A stretch of 64,000 bases of DNA from DATFKA01 sp035268885 (GTDB taxonomy: Bacteria > Bacteroidota > Bacteroidia > Chitinophagales > Saprospiraceae), in contig DATFKA010000108.1 of assembly GCA_035268885.1 (NCBI GenBank), forward strand, positions 25,745 to 89,744, read 5' to 3'. Below the pieces are notes generated by a model. The model saw only the letters and a program-made list of their open reading frames with translations. It was not told the DNA's origin and made no database searches. Positions 15,549 to 26,100 of this stretch are shown here, in pieces (the stretch's first letter is position 1; each line of letters starts with the position of its first letter). The translations under genes and the position numbers were made by a program.

Positions 15549-17909
15549 CTATTTTACAATAATCTTTCCCTGGTGCTCCCGTCTACCCGCTGCATCGACA
15601 ATGGTAAAGAAATAAAAACCCGCTAACCAGTTCTGGGTCTCCAACCGATAGAGGGAACTTAAAATATCTTCACGGACTAACAGTCGCCCCCGGGCATCGT
15701 AGACGTAGATACTTCTTCCCTGGAAAGTAGGAATACTGATCTTGAGTTCCTGTCCAGCATTCGCGGGGTTGGGATACAATAGAACAGCATCTTCCGGCAC
15801 GTAAAAAATATTGAGGGTATTGGTAAAGAGTACTTCGTCATTAATCAGTCCAATACGAACCCGGTAATAGTTGTTGCCCAGGCGAATATCCGGGTCGTAA
15901 AAGGAATGATCTAATTCGTTGGCTGGCCAGCTTTTTATGGTCAGGAATTGAGTGCCATCCCATTTTTGTAAGTCCAGAACAACAATATTATAGTTGGTAC
16001 TTAAATTAAAGTCAATACGCCCCTGATTCCCTGTCCGTTGGGCCGTAAAATTACGGACGTAGCAAGGGGGCTGTTGAAGGTTGGCGTCCAGGGCCAGACT
16101 GCGTCTGCCTATTTTACCGGAAGGTATTACGGAGGCTACCGAAAAAGCCGAGCGATCGGCAGCGGCATCAATTAGAAAAAAAGTATCCCTGGTGGTAGCA
16201 ATGGGGCTCATACGATTATCAATCAACTGGAAAACAGTGTACTGATCAATTTCTTTGGAGGCGCTCCAGTTTAGTAAAAAGTTATTGCTACAAGCAGATA
16301 ATATTTCTAAGCTCAGTTTTGGACTAATGACAAACGTATCCGATAGGTATACCTTATCGGGTAAAACCATTCGGAGTTGAAAGCGGCCACTTTGAGTGGG
16401 GGTCTGCCAGGAGTACTGCCCATTCACCAGTGGCAGGCTGTCCTGGATGATTTTCCATTCTTCTACTTCATCTATGTGCTTGTATTCCAGCCGTCCGTTT
16501 TGGATGGAACCGGTCCAGTCCCAACGAATAGGTTGGATAGAATCGGGTAGTAGAGGTGCTATGGAGGTGGGTTCGGTAAAGACGAAATGTCCTGCCTTTC
16601 GGCAAAAATAGCTAAGTGCAAAGGTCTGCGATTGACCACGATTACGCAGGTGTAAGGTATAGTTACCAGGAACGGGTTGGTTTATACTTACCTTTTCTTG
16701 AGGATTGAGGCTGTCCATTCCGCGGCTAGCTGGCGCCTTGAGGCTGTCCATCTGAGCCTGAGGGTTTAGCACCCAGGGGTAATATTGGATTCCGTTGGCA
16801 TCTTCTACCCAGAGATCAAGATCGTTCACCAGGGCTTTGCCCCCCTGTAAGTCGCCGAGCGGATCCGTCCAGGCCAGCGTAACGTCCAGTTGGTGGGTAG
16901 CGACCGGTATGGCAATTGGCCAGGCCAGGTGATCGCCGGAGGCCAGGCTGTCGATTAGGTAGTGCCCGCTATTCATTTGTGCCAAAGCCCGCCGTGCATT
17001 CAGGTTGCCGAATCCACTTGTAAAGTCGGGACCAGGTTGTCGTAAATCGTCGGCGGTATTAATCAAAATACTGCGGATTAATGCTGCCGGGGGTAGTTGG
17101 CCTTCATGGTTTTGGGCGAAAGCCTGCTGCAATAGGATAGCTACCCCCGAAGTGATGGCTGCGGCCCCTGAACTGCCATCTTCTCCAAAGGCGACCAGTT
17201 CGGGTTTAATCCGCCCATCGTACGCTGGTCCCTTTGAGCTTTGGATTTCTATTCGACGGTTAGCATCCACAGCCCCTACCGTAAGTACATTCTTGGCCTG
17301 TTTGAAGGTGCCCGTCAGATTGGCAAAACCCGGGATGCCGGCGTAGGGTCCTTCGACGGAGGTGCTGTCACCAATATTACCCGCCGAGAATACGTGTAGC
17401 AGATGAGGGAGTTCGTAGACCAGGCTATCGTAGGCCCGCGCTTCAGAACCATAAAAATTTTCTATGCCAATCCCGTAGGAGTGGTTTTGTACACTGATGT
17501 TATTGTTGAGATAGTAGTCCATGGGCTCCGGGGCAATATTGAAAAAACTGGTAGAAGAGAAAAAAACTTCCGGGGCCACCCCTCGACCTGTATAGCTGGA
17601 ATTGCCCAGCCCACCGATAATGGTCGCCATATTGGTCGCGTGGGTGCTGACAAACTGCGTGCGGCTATTGCTGGGGATTTCTTTGCCAAGCAAATCGAGA
17701 TCTTCGCCGTCAAAGCGAAACTCTTTTAGGGAAACCACCAATCCCAGACCACCTATTTCAGGCATTTGAGCCTGCAGGTAGGAGACGCGATTGACACCGA
17801 GATCCAGTCGCTCGATGGGACGCTCGGCCCGGGGAATGCGGTCGTTTTTTTGGGCGAAAGCCCCCAAAGAACTAAGGATCAAAAATAAACCAATGTATAT
17901 CTTCCTCAT
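15549..17909 (-). CDS. S8 (subtilisin-like) serine peptidase with T9SS type A sorting domain
   Basis: This 786-residue protein has a signal peptide ending GAFAQ (residue 20). The catalytic His is in STHATNMATIIGG (His90), the oxyanion Asn in VFSAGNIGD (Asn178) and the nucleophile in GEDGSSGAAAITSG (Ser247). The place where the catalytic Asp is expected reads VVSLKEF (58-64), so the usual Asp is replaced by Lys62 or Glu63. A P-domain-like beta region (about 320-440), a fibronectin-like stretch and a T9SS type A sorting domain (LLYPNPANAGQ to a Lys-rich end, about 710-786) follow. It is exported through type IX secretion to the cell surface. It is divergent from the metalloprotease at 17972, sharing a 62-bp promoter region. 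Confidence 0.85.
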   Translation of the reverse strand: MRKIYIGLFLILSSLGAFAQKNDRIPRAERPIERLDLGVNRVSYLQAQMPEIGGLGLVVSLKEFRFDGEDLDLLGKEIPSNSRTQFVSTHATNMATIIGGLGNSSYTGRGVAPEVFFSSTSFFNIAPEPMDYYLNNNISVQNHSYGIGIENFYGSEARAYDSLVYELPHLLHVFSAGNIGDSTSVEGPYAGIPGFANLTGTFKQAKNVLTVGAVDANRRIEIQSSKGPAYDGRIKPELVAFGEDGSSGAAAITSGVAILLQQAFAQNHEGQLPPAALIRSILINTADDLRQPGPDFTSGFGNLNARRALAQMNSGHYLIDSLASGDHLAWPIAIPVATHQLDVTLAWTDPLGDLQGGKALVNDLDLWVEDANGIQYYPWVLNPQAQMDSLKAPASRGMDSLNPQEKVSINQPVPGNYTLHLRNRGQSQTFALSYFCRKAGHFVFTEPTSIAPLLPDSIQPIRWDWTGSIQNGRLEYKHIDEVEEWKIIQDSLPLVNGQYSWQTPTQSGRFQLRMVLPDKVYLSDTFVISPKLSLEILSACSNNFLLNWSASKEIDQYTVFQLIDNRMSPIATTRDTFFLIDAAADRSAFSVASVIPSGKIGRRSLALDANLQQPPCYVRNFTAQRTGNQGRIDFNLSTNYNIVVLDLQKWDGTQFLTIKSWPANELDHSFYDPDIRLGNNYYRVRIGLINDEVLFTNTLNIFYVPEDAVLLYPNPANAGQELKISIPTFQGRSIYVYDARGRLLVREDILSSLYRLETQNWLAGFYFFTIVDAAGRREHQGKIIVK

Positions 17910-17971
17910 TTATGGCTGATTTGGTACTTTTAAGCACGCTAAGTAAAGTTCCCAAATATAGAATTGTTCCT

Positions 17972-19972
17972 ATGAAACGCCCGTTTTTGATCGGATTATA
18001 TGGCCTTTTGTCTTGCTGTACACTACTGCAGGCCCAGGAGATTACCGAACTGCAGGTGTTTCAAGACCAGGTCGTAGCGCTTCGCGATCAAGAACAGGGT
18101 ACCCGGACACCCTTGAAAATGGACCTTCCCAAGCTACGGGCAGCTTATGAGCAAGGACTGGCAGATCGCCTCACTTTCCGCCTGCCGCTGAAAAGGGAAG
18201 GCCTGTCTTTCCCTTTACAACGCGTTGATTTATTCCACCCTTCTTTTCAACTGACCAGAGCCAATGGGAAGGTACAGGAAATAATCACAGGCAGGCATTA
18301 TCAGGCTTTTCAGGGGGATACCCTGATTACGCTTTCCGTATTTCCAACGGGACTACAGGCTCAGGTCAATACTGCGGACGAAAGTTTTACCCTGGCGGCC
18401 GATCCCCGGCAGCCCGAGCAGTATTATTGGAAAATCGAACAGGAGTCGGATCGGCAGGTACCTATTTCCTGTCATACCTCGGATGAGATAAGGCCTGGTT
18501 TAAAGCGAAGTATGCAGGAATTAGACCAGTCGGTTTATTTAAGATCCGCGCTGCCAGCGCTCTCCGTTTACTTTGAAATGGATCACTATATTTATCAGGA
18601 ACAAGGCGAAGATTTGGATAATTGTCTGTTATTAATGGCGGGTATTTTTAACGCCGTGGCCCAGATTTACCGTTTGGAGGGAATTGGACTTCAGCTCAGA
18701 GGCTTAAAAGTATGGGATCAGCCAGATCCATTTGCTACGGAAGATGCGCGGGAGGCCATATTTTCTTTTCGGGGATATTTGCCGGCTACTTTTACCGAAG
18801 AGGAGCGCGACTGGGATATTGAATTCTTACTCTCCAGGTATACCGATGAGGAGGGCCTGGCCCCGAATGGTGGTTTAGCCAATATCAACTCCTTGTGTAA
18901 TTTGCGTCGTCGACAAGCTTATGCGAATATTGGAAGTACCTACCAGAACTATCCGGAATATTCCTGGACGGTCTTTGTTATTGCCCACGAAATTGGTCAT
19001 ACCATTGCTTCGCCCCATTCGCACAACTGTTTTTGGCCGGAGGGGCCGCTGGATGATTGTTACTGTCCCGAAGGGTCTTGTGATCCGGGTCCTTCGGTCG
19101 TGGAGCAGGGGGGAGGTACGCTGATGAGTTATTGCTATTTGCAGGAGCCTTTTAGTAATTTTTGTCAGGAATTTCCAAGTGGTGGAAATGTAGGGGTCAA
19201 TTATTTGCGGGCTTTTGGTAAGTATCCCGGGGATTTAATGCGTCAGCGGATTCAGGAAAAAGCTTGTTTGCGGGATCGTCCTGTGGAGCAGCTACCCAAT
19301 CTGCGGGTTAAGTCTGTACAACAACTTTCCCGGGTGAATGATACCCTGGTCGTTGAAGGCTTGCTTATTGAGAATACGGGTGTCCGGGAGGCTTTTCTTT
19401 TTCATATCGGAATCTTTCAGGAGGCTGATTTAATTGGGGCGATTCCCATCCAACAGTTGGCAGCTGGCGATAGTATACCAATAGATTTTGAACTTTTACT
19501 TCCGGCCACCAACCGGTCGCTTGATTTCTCTTTCCATTTAGATATTTTGCAAGAAGTTGCCGAATGGCACGAAGGGGATAATTTTTATCAGGATCAATTA
19601 AGAGAATGGCAAGACTTTCCAATTCTGAACTTGGCCAGTGATTCGCTCTGGACGGATACCGAGTACTATTTTATATTCCCTAATTTTCGTTTGCAAAATA
19701 CGGGTTGGGCAGGCAGCAGTCCACTGGATATACGTTGTTATTTGGAATACGAAGACCAAAGAACCCTGATGCTTTCGCAAAAAAAGGTTTCTTCCGTGGA
19801 AGCGGATAGTGCGTTTAGATTTTCGGTGGGCGCTTACGAACCCGCTTTAGCTTTGCCGGCAGGAAAATATTTTCTTCGCATAGAAATCATTACAGAGAAT
19901 GGAATGGAAGTATACCGATGGCCGGAAGCGCTATCGATTCGAGGGGCCTCGTGGGAATGGTTTCGTAAGTAA
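17972..19972 (+). CDS. Secreted M12B (reprolysin)-like zinc metalloprotease
   Basis: The ATG at 17972 gives 666 residues with a signal peptide ending LLQAQ; the longer frame from 17912 has no signal at its start. A propeptide of about 190 residues precedes the catalytic domain, which carries VIAHEIGHTIASPHSHNC (three zinc His and the catalytic Glu, near residues 339-356) and a Met-turn in GGTLMSYCY. Cys residues cluster after the active site, as in adamalysins. The rest (about 430-655) looks like two CARDB-type beta domains, beginning LPNLRVKSV and FPILNLASD. No T9SS sorting domain is visible, which is unusual beside T9SS cargo; it may be periplasmic or released. Confidence 0.8.
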   Translation: MKRPFLIGLYGLLSCCTLLQAQEITELQVFQDQVVALRDQEQGTRTPLKMDLPKLRAAYEQGLADRLTFRLPLKREGLSFPLQRVDLFHPSFQLTRANGKVQEIITGRHYQAFQGDTLITLSVFPTGLQAQVNTADESFTLAADPRQPEQYYWKIEQESDRQVPISCHTSDEIRPGLKRSMQELDQSVYLRSALPALSVYFEMDHYIYQEQGEDLDNCLLLMAGIFNAVAQIYRLEGIGLQLRGLKVWDQPDPFATEDAREAIFSFRGYLPATFTEEERDWDIEFLLSRYTDEEGLAPNGGLANINSLCNLRRRQAYANIGSTYQNYPEYSWTVFVIAHEIGHTIASPHSHNCFWPEGPLDDCYCPEGSCDPGPSVVEQGGGTLMSYCYLQEPFSNFCQEFPSGGNVGVNYLRAFGKYPGDLMRQRIQEKACLRDRPVEQLPNLRVKSVQQLSRVNDTLVVEGLLIENTGVREAFLFHIGIFQEADLIGAIPIQQLAAGDSIPIDFELLLPATNRSLDFSFHLDILQEVAEWHEGDNFYQDQLREWQDFPILNLASDSLWTDTEYYFIFPNFRLQNTGWAGSSPLDIRCYLEYEDQRTLMLSQKKVSSVEADSAFRFSVGAYEPALALPAGKYFLRIEIITENGMEVYRWPEALSIRGASWEWFRK

Positions 19973-20126
19973 AAAGCCATCATCTGACAAATTTTGCTGC
20001 CAGGGGGTAGCCTTTAGGCCTCGTTTTATGCTTATATTGAGATGGGTATTATTTAAGCCACGTTAATTGTTTACAATTTATACTTTATAGACACTAACAA
20101 ATAGACAGCAGTTATTCCCAAAACCG

Positions 20127-23100
20127 ATGATGATGAAAAAGTTTCTATACCTGTTAAGTTTGACCCTGCTTACTTTTCCGCTCTCCGCAGCTGATTATTA
20201 TTGGATCGGAGGCAATGGTTCCTGGTCGAATATTTCTAATTGGGCTACGACTTCGGGGGGCGTGGTCACGCACAATACTGCGCCGACTGCTGAGGATAAT
20301 GTCATTTTTGATGCTAATTCTTTTACGGCACCGGGTCAGGTGGTGAGTCTGGGCGGCGACATTGCTTTTTGTCGAGATATGCGCTGGGAAACGGGTACCC
20401 AGGGTGCTACCTTTAGTGCCGCCGCTTCGGCTACCCTTAGTGTTTTTGGAGGCATTCAGCTCAGTACGGAGATGACCTTTGACTTTCGGGGAGATGTACG
20501 CTTTCAAGGTAGCAATACCGGAAATATTATTGATTTGGCCGGGCAGCCTCTTTTGCGGAATGTCACCTTTGACGGTACGGGGGCAGCGTGGACACTGGAT
20601 GACGATTTTCAGGTAATAGGTTTATTTTACTACTACAGTGGTACTTTAATCTCAGCGGGGAATGACCTCATCTGCGAGCGCTTTTATGGGGAGATCAATT
20701 CCGCCAATTCCCGTTTAAATTTAAATGGTTCTACCGTTACCCTGACGGGGATTGATGAGATGTTCGTTGGCAATCCGCATACGGTATATTTATCGACTAA
20801 TTTTGACAATGTATTCGTATTGGATGAGGCCCAATTTGTTCTCAACGGGTCGCGTTGTACTTTTCGTTACTTTTACAATAATGGATTTCCTTCTTCCATT
20901 GGCGGCTTAACCTTTCGTAGTGAGACGGGGCAGAGTGAGATTCGGGGTAATGCCCAGCACCCGCTGGTTCTTGGTCGTCTGGATATACAAAATAATGGGA
21001 TTGTTGACTACGATTTGGAGGTAGATAGCCTTATTCTGGGCGGCGGGAAAAGCTTTGTTTTTGTTAATGGGCGTCGGGTAGACTTTTTAAACCTGGAAGT
21101 ACAGGGTACTTGTCAGGAGCCTACGCTTATCCAATCGGACCGCCCGGGCACTCCCTTTCTCATGAATGCTCCGGCAAGCGGAACCATAGCAGTAAACTAT
21201 GCCAGTATTCAGGACGTTACTGCCGCGGGCGGGGCTGATTTTGTGGCAGAAAACAGTGTAGATCTGGGAAATAATACGGGCTGGACGATTAATACCAAAA
21301 CCTATAATGAGCTCTACTGGGTAGGAGGTACCGGCATGTGGGACGACCCTGCGAACTGGTCTTTCACCAGTGGTGGGCCAGGTGGAGCCTGTATACCTAC
21401 CCCCGGAGAAGACGTTATTTTTGATGTCAATTCTTTTAACGGCCCACTGGACATCGTCATGATCAATGTAGAAAATGCCTACTGTCAGGATATGCGCTGG
21501 GAGAATGTAAGCGGGATGCCCGCTCTTAATGGAGGTGTGGATCAGAACATTCGAATTTTTGGTTCCTTGGCGCTATCTCCCCAAATGACTTACAATTTTG
21601 ACGGAGATCTATATTTCCAATCGAATGCCGCCGGGAATACGATTCGTACGGCCGGACACGAGTTGAAAAAAGATGTTTTACTGACGGGTTTGGGCGGCTG
21701 GACTCTGGAGGATGACTTATTTTTATTCCGTTATTTAGATTTCTTATCGGGATCTCTAAATACTAATGATCAGGATTTGAGTTTTCGGGAGTTTCGGAGT
21801 GAGGTGACGACTGATCGTCAGTTGTTTCTTACCAGTTCCCAGATTGAGCTAAGAGATACTACATTTAGAGAGTTCCTTTCCTGGCGGATGAATAATCTGA
21901 ACCTGGATTTTGACGCTGGCACTTCCAAAGTGATCTTTAATAATACGGGCAGTATCGAACTGTCGGGGAGTGGTTCCTCAGAGTTTCACCACGTGGTTAT
22001 GATGGCTAGTGGCTATCAGAATAATTATACCAACAATCCCTCGGGCTACCTGGGGATGGACACCCTGGAGCTGTACGGTTGGCATCGCTTCAATAATCAT
22101 ATCTACCCCCAAAACCTAATCATCAACCCTGGTTATGAGTTGAGGATAGAGGGGCAGGACACCCTGACTTTCGACTCTTTAGCGGTACTGGGAGGCTGTG
22201 GCAGCTTTGCAGAAATTAGTAGCCGTACGCTTAATACGCCGGTAGTCATTCGACCTACTCGCCCCAATCAGGTCAGTAATTTAATTATTCGAGATTTACA
22301 TAATAATACCGGGATCCCTTTGACTTTGGACCAATCGGTTGATCTGGGAAATAATCTCGGTTGGGCCTTCAATCAGGATGCTGGCCGTACTCTCTACTGG
22401 GTAGGTGACGGTGGTGAATGGAACGATCCGGTCCACTGGTCTTTATCCAGCGGTGGCCCGGGAGGCGAATGTCCGCCGGGGCCGAGTGACAATATTTACT
22501 TTGATGGCAACTCCTTTAGCATGCCTGGGCAGACTGTCAATGGCAGCTTCACTTATACTTATTGTCACAATATGGACTGGAGCGGAGCTGCCTTTAATCC
22601 CCGCTTTGAATTTTATGAGCACCAAAATTTCGGATCGGTACAAATGATTGATGGGATGAGCCTGGGAGGACTCCGTCTGAAATTGCGAACGGATTCGATG
22701 GATGTCCCGGTAGATACGCGGGGCCTAGAATTTTCGCTTGCTACTTTTGAAGGAAATGGATCCTGGATATTATCCGGGACGATTGATGTTTACGCTTTAG
22801 AATTTGAAGCAGGCGAATTAGTAACCAATGGGCAGGAATTATTTACGGAGCGAGTAGCTATTTACGGTCAGAATACCAAGACCCTGGACATGAGTGGGTC
22901 CTACTGGCACTTTGAAGGGAAAAGGAGCGAATTTGAGGAGTGGTACGTAGATTACCGGACGATGGAAGAAGTTATTGTAGGTAATTCAGTGGTTGACCTG
23001 GAAAGTGAGGATCCGGAAATCCGACTCTTTGGTGCCTTTTCCTTTGATCATCTGCTAGCCTCTAACACCAGGGGTAGTACGCAGCTCAACAATTTCCTGG

Positions 23101-26100
23101 ATGTCAACCAAGCCGATTCCGTTCTCTTTAATACCCTAGAATTACGTAATAGTACAATATTCACGGGGAGTATGTACGGCGATACGATTCTTTTGGCGGC
23201 GGGTAAGACCTTCCAGCTTGATCCGGGAGCTGAATTAAGAGGTGGTGAGTATATACAAATGATCGGTAATAATTGCACCCCCATTGAGTTAAAGTCAAAA
23301 TTTTCCGGACAACAGGCTGATCTCGTTTCTCCACAGGGGATCGTCAAAGCCGATTTTGTACAGATGCAAGATGTTCGTGCGGTGGGAGAGGAGCCCTTTT
23401 ATGCGGGTATACATTCTACGGATATTGGAAATAACAGTAACTGGATCTTTGATTCGGCGGAAGAATTTGTGGAGGAAGGTTTTCTTGGGCAAGACAAGGT
23501 CCTTTGCGACGCTACGGGCCTGACGCTTGACGCTAATAATTTCAGTCCGGATGAAACCTACCGTTGGCAAGATGGCAGTACCGATTCTATTTTTATGGTG
23601 GATCAACCCGGATTGTACTTCGTTGAAGTCAATTTTACGAACAATTGCGCCATTCGAGATTCTGTAAATGTGCTCCCCCCGAATGATTTCACGCCTCAGC
23701 TACCCGATACCCTGAACCTACTTTGCGAAGGAGATACCCTTTTGCTGGATGCTTCCCTTGACCTGGTTGGCCTGAGCTACTTGTGGCAGGATAGCACTAC
23801 CTCAGCCACTTTTCCGGTGAGCAGTAGCGGGGAATATAAAGTGACCCTGGAGCTGGGGGGCTGTTTCTCTTCGGATTCTACCATGGTCCAATTGGTGGCT
23901 TACCCGGGAGTAGATCTGGGGCCGGATCAAACCCTTTGTGCTGATTCTACCTTCACTTTAGACGCCACCACGGACACGGCAACTTACCGTTGGCAGGATA
24001 ATAGCCAGCTGGCTACTTTCGAAGTGAATAGTCCGGGTATCTATTGGGCAGATGTTTCTTATGGAAAGTGTACGACCCGAGATAGTGTAAGTATTAATTA
24101 CTTCGCTCCGATACCTCTTGATTTGGGTAATGATACAACTATCTGCGAGGATGCGAGCCTCCTGATTACCGGCGGACTGGCCAATGCAGCTTATACCTGG
24201 TCGGATGGAAGTACGGGAAATAGTATAAGTGTATCTACTGTGGGGACTTATGGCGTAGAAGCACTGGTAAATAACTGTCCGGCCTACGATTCCATTACAG
24301 TTTCCATCCAGGAATTGCCGCGCTTTGAACTAGGCACCGATACGGCCATTTGCGAGGGAGAAAGCTTGTTGTTAGACGGAAGCAGCCTGCCTGGAACTAC
24401 TTACGAGTGGAGCACTGGTAGTACGGATCCCACCTTATCGGTGGCTACCGCAGGTGTTTATGCCCTGCAAGCCAGTCTGAATGGATGTACTTTTGCCGAC
24501 ACGCGTACCCTTAGTATTAATCCCTTGCCTACGGTCGACTTGGGGCCGGATCAGGTTTTGTGTGAGGAAGAGCAACGGACTTTGGATGTCGGCCAGGCGG
24601 GGGCGACTTACAGTTGGCAGGACGGTTCGGAAGAAAGTACTTTTGTGGTCAGTATGGCGGGCTCTTATGCCGTGCGGGCTAGTCTAAACGGCTGTACCGC
24701 CGAAGATTCCGTCCGGTTTAACTTCAATCCCTTGCCACGCTTTGAATTAGGGGCCGATACGGCCATTTGTGCGGGAGAGAGCCTGCTACTCGATGGTACC
24801 TCTCTTCCGGGGGCGACTTACGAATGGTCGGATGGCTCAAGCCAGGCCACCCTTTCGGTTGATACCGAAGGCACTTATGCTCTGGAGGCCAGCTTAGATG
24901 GTTGTACTTTTAGTGACGCCCGTTTTGTCCGGGTCAAACCCTTGCCGATCGTAGATTTAGGAGCCGATCGTGTGCTCTGTGAGGGAGAAACGGAAATTCT
25001 GGACGTCAGTCAGGCCAATGCCAGCTACCAATGGCAGGATGGCAGTGGTCAGGGCACCTTTACTGCGAATCAAACGGGTACCTTTGGCGTAACCGTTAAT
25101 CTGGAAGGCTGTACCACTACCGATAGTCTTTTCCTGCGCTTCAATCCCGCACCTGGATTTGATTTAGGTAACGATACGCTACTTTGTGAGGGCGAGAATT
25201 TGCTCCTTAACGGATTCGTTAACGCTACTACTACCTACCGTTGGAATGACGGTACCACCAATGCTCAACTCAATGTAAGCAGACCGGGAGTATATAGCCT
25301 GGAGACTACGGATAATGGTTGCTCCTTCAATGATGAGATTACCGTAACTTACGGGATCATTCCAGATGATCTGCTTGGCATGGATCGTATCCTTTGTGAG
25401 GAAGACGTTCTGGATTTTAATCTGGCGGTTCCAAATGCAAGCCGGTACGAATGGATTGATGGTCAGCAATCCGCGAATTACACCATTTCCTCCGAAGGAA
25501 CCTACGGTGTTCGCGTGTCGGTCGATCGTTGTACGGGGGGCGATACGATTAATGTCACGTATAATCCGCTGCCCCGCTTTGATTTAGGGAGCGACACTTC
25601 CCTGTGTGAAGGTGAAACCCTTGCCTTACAGGTTGAGGTATTAGCAGACAGTTACCAGTGGCAGGATGGAACGAACACCGCGAGTTATCAGGTTACGCTT
25701 CCGGGGGCTTATTCCGCGACGGCCACGCTGGATGGCTGCTCCTTTACCGATCAATTAGTGGTAGATTATCAGGCGAGTCGTTCTTTTAGTTTGGGACCAG
25801 ATACCACCATCTGCGAAGAAGACCCATTTATGCTCAGCATTGATCAGCGGGCGGATCGTATCGAATGGCAGGATGGATCTACCGGCCGCACCTATACCGT
25901 AGCGCAAGCGGGTATCTACGGGGTAGTGGTCCAGGATGGCGCTTGTACATTCTCGGATTCGATTCGGATTGAAACGCGGGAATGTTTTCGTTTTCAGGTT
26001 TACGCACCGACGGCTTTTTCTCCCAATGGAGATGGCGTAAATGACGAATTCCTGATCGGGATTCCTCCCAATATGCAAGTACTTTCTTACGAGATGAATG

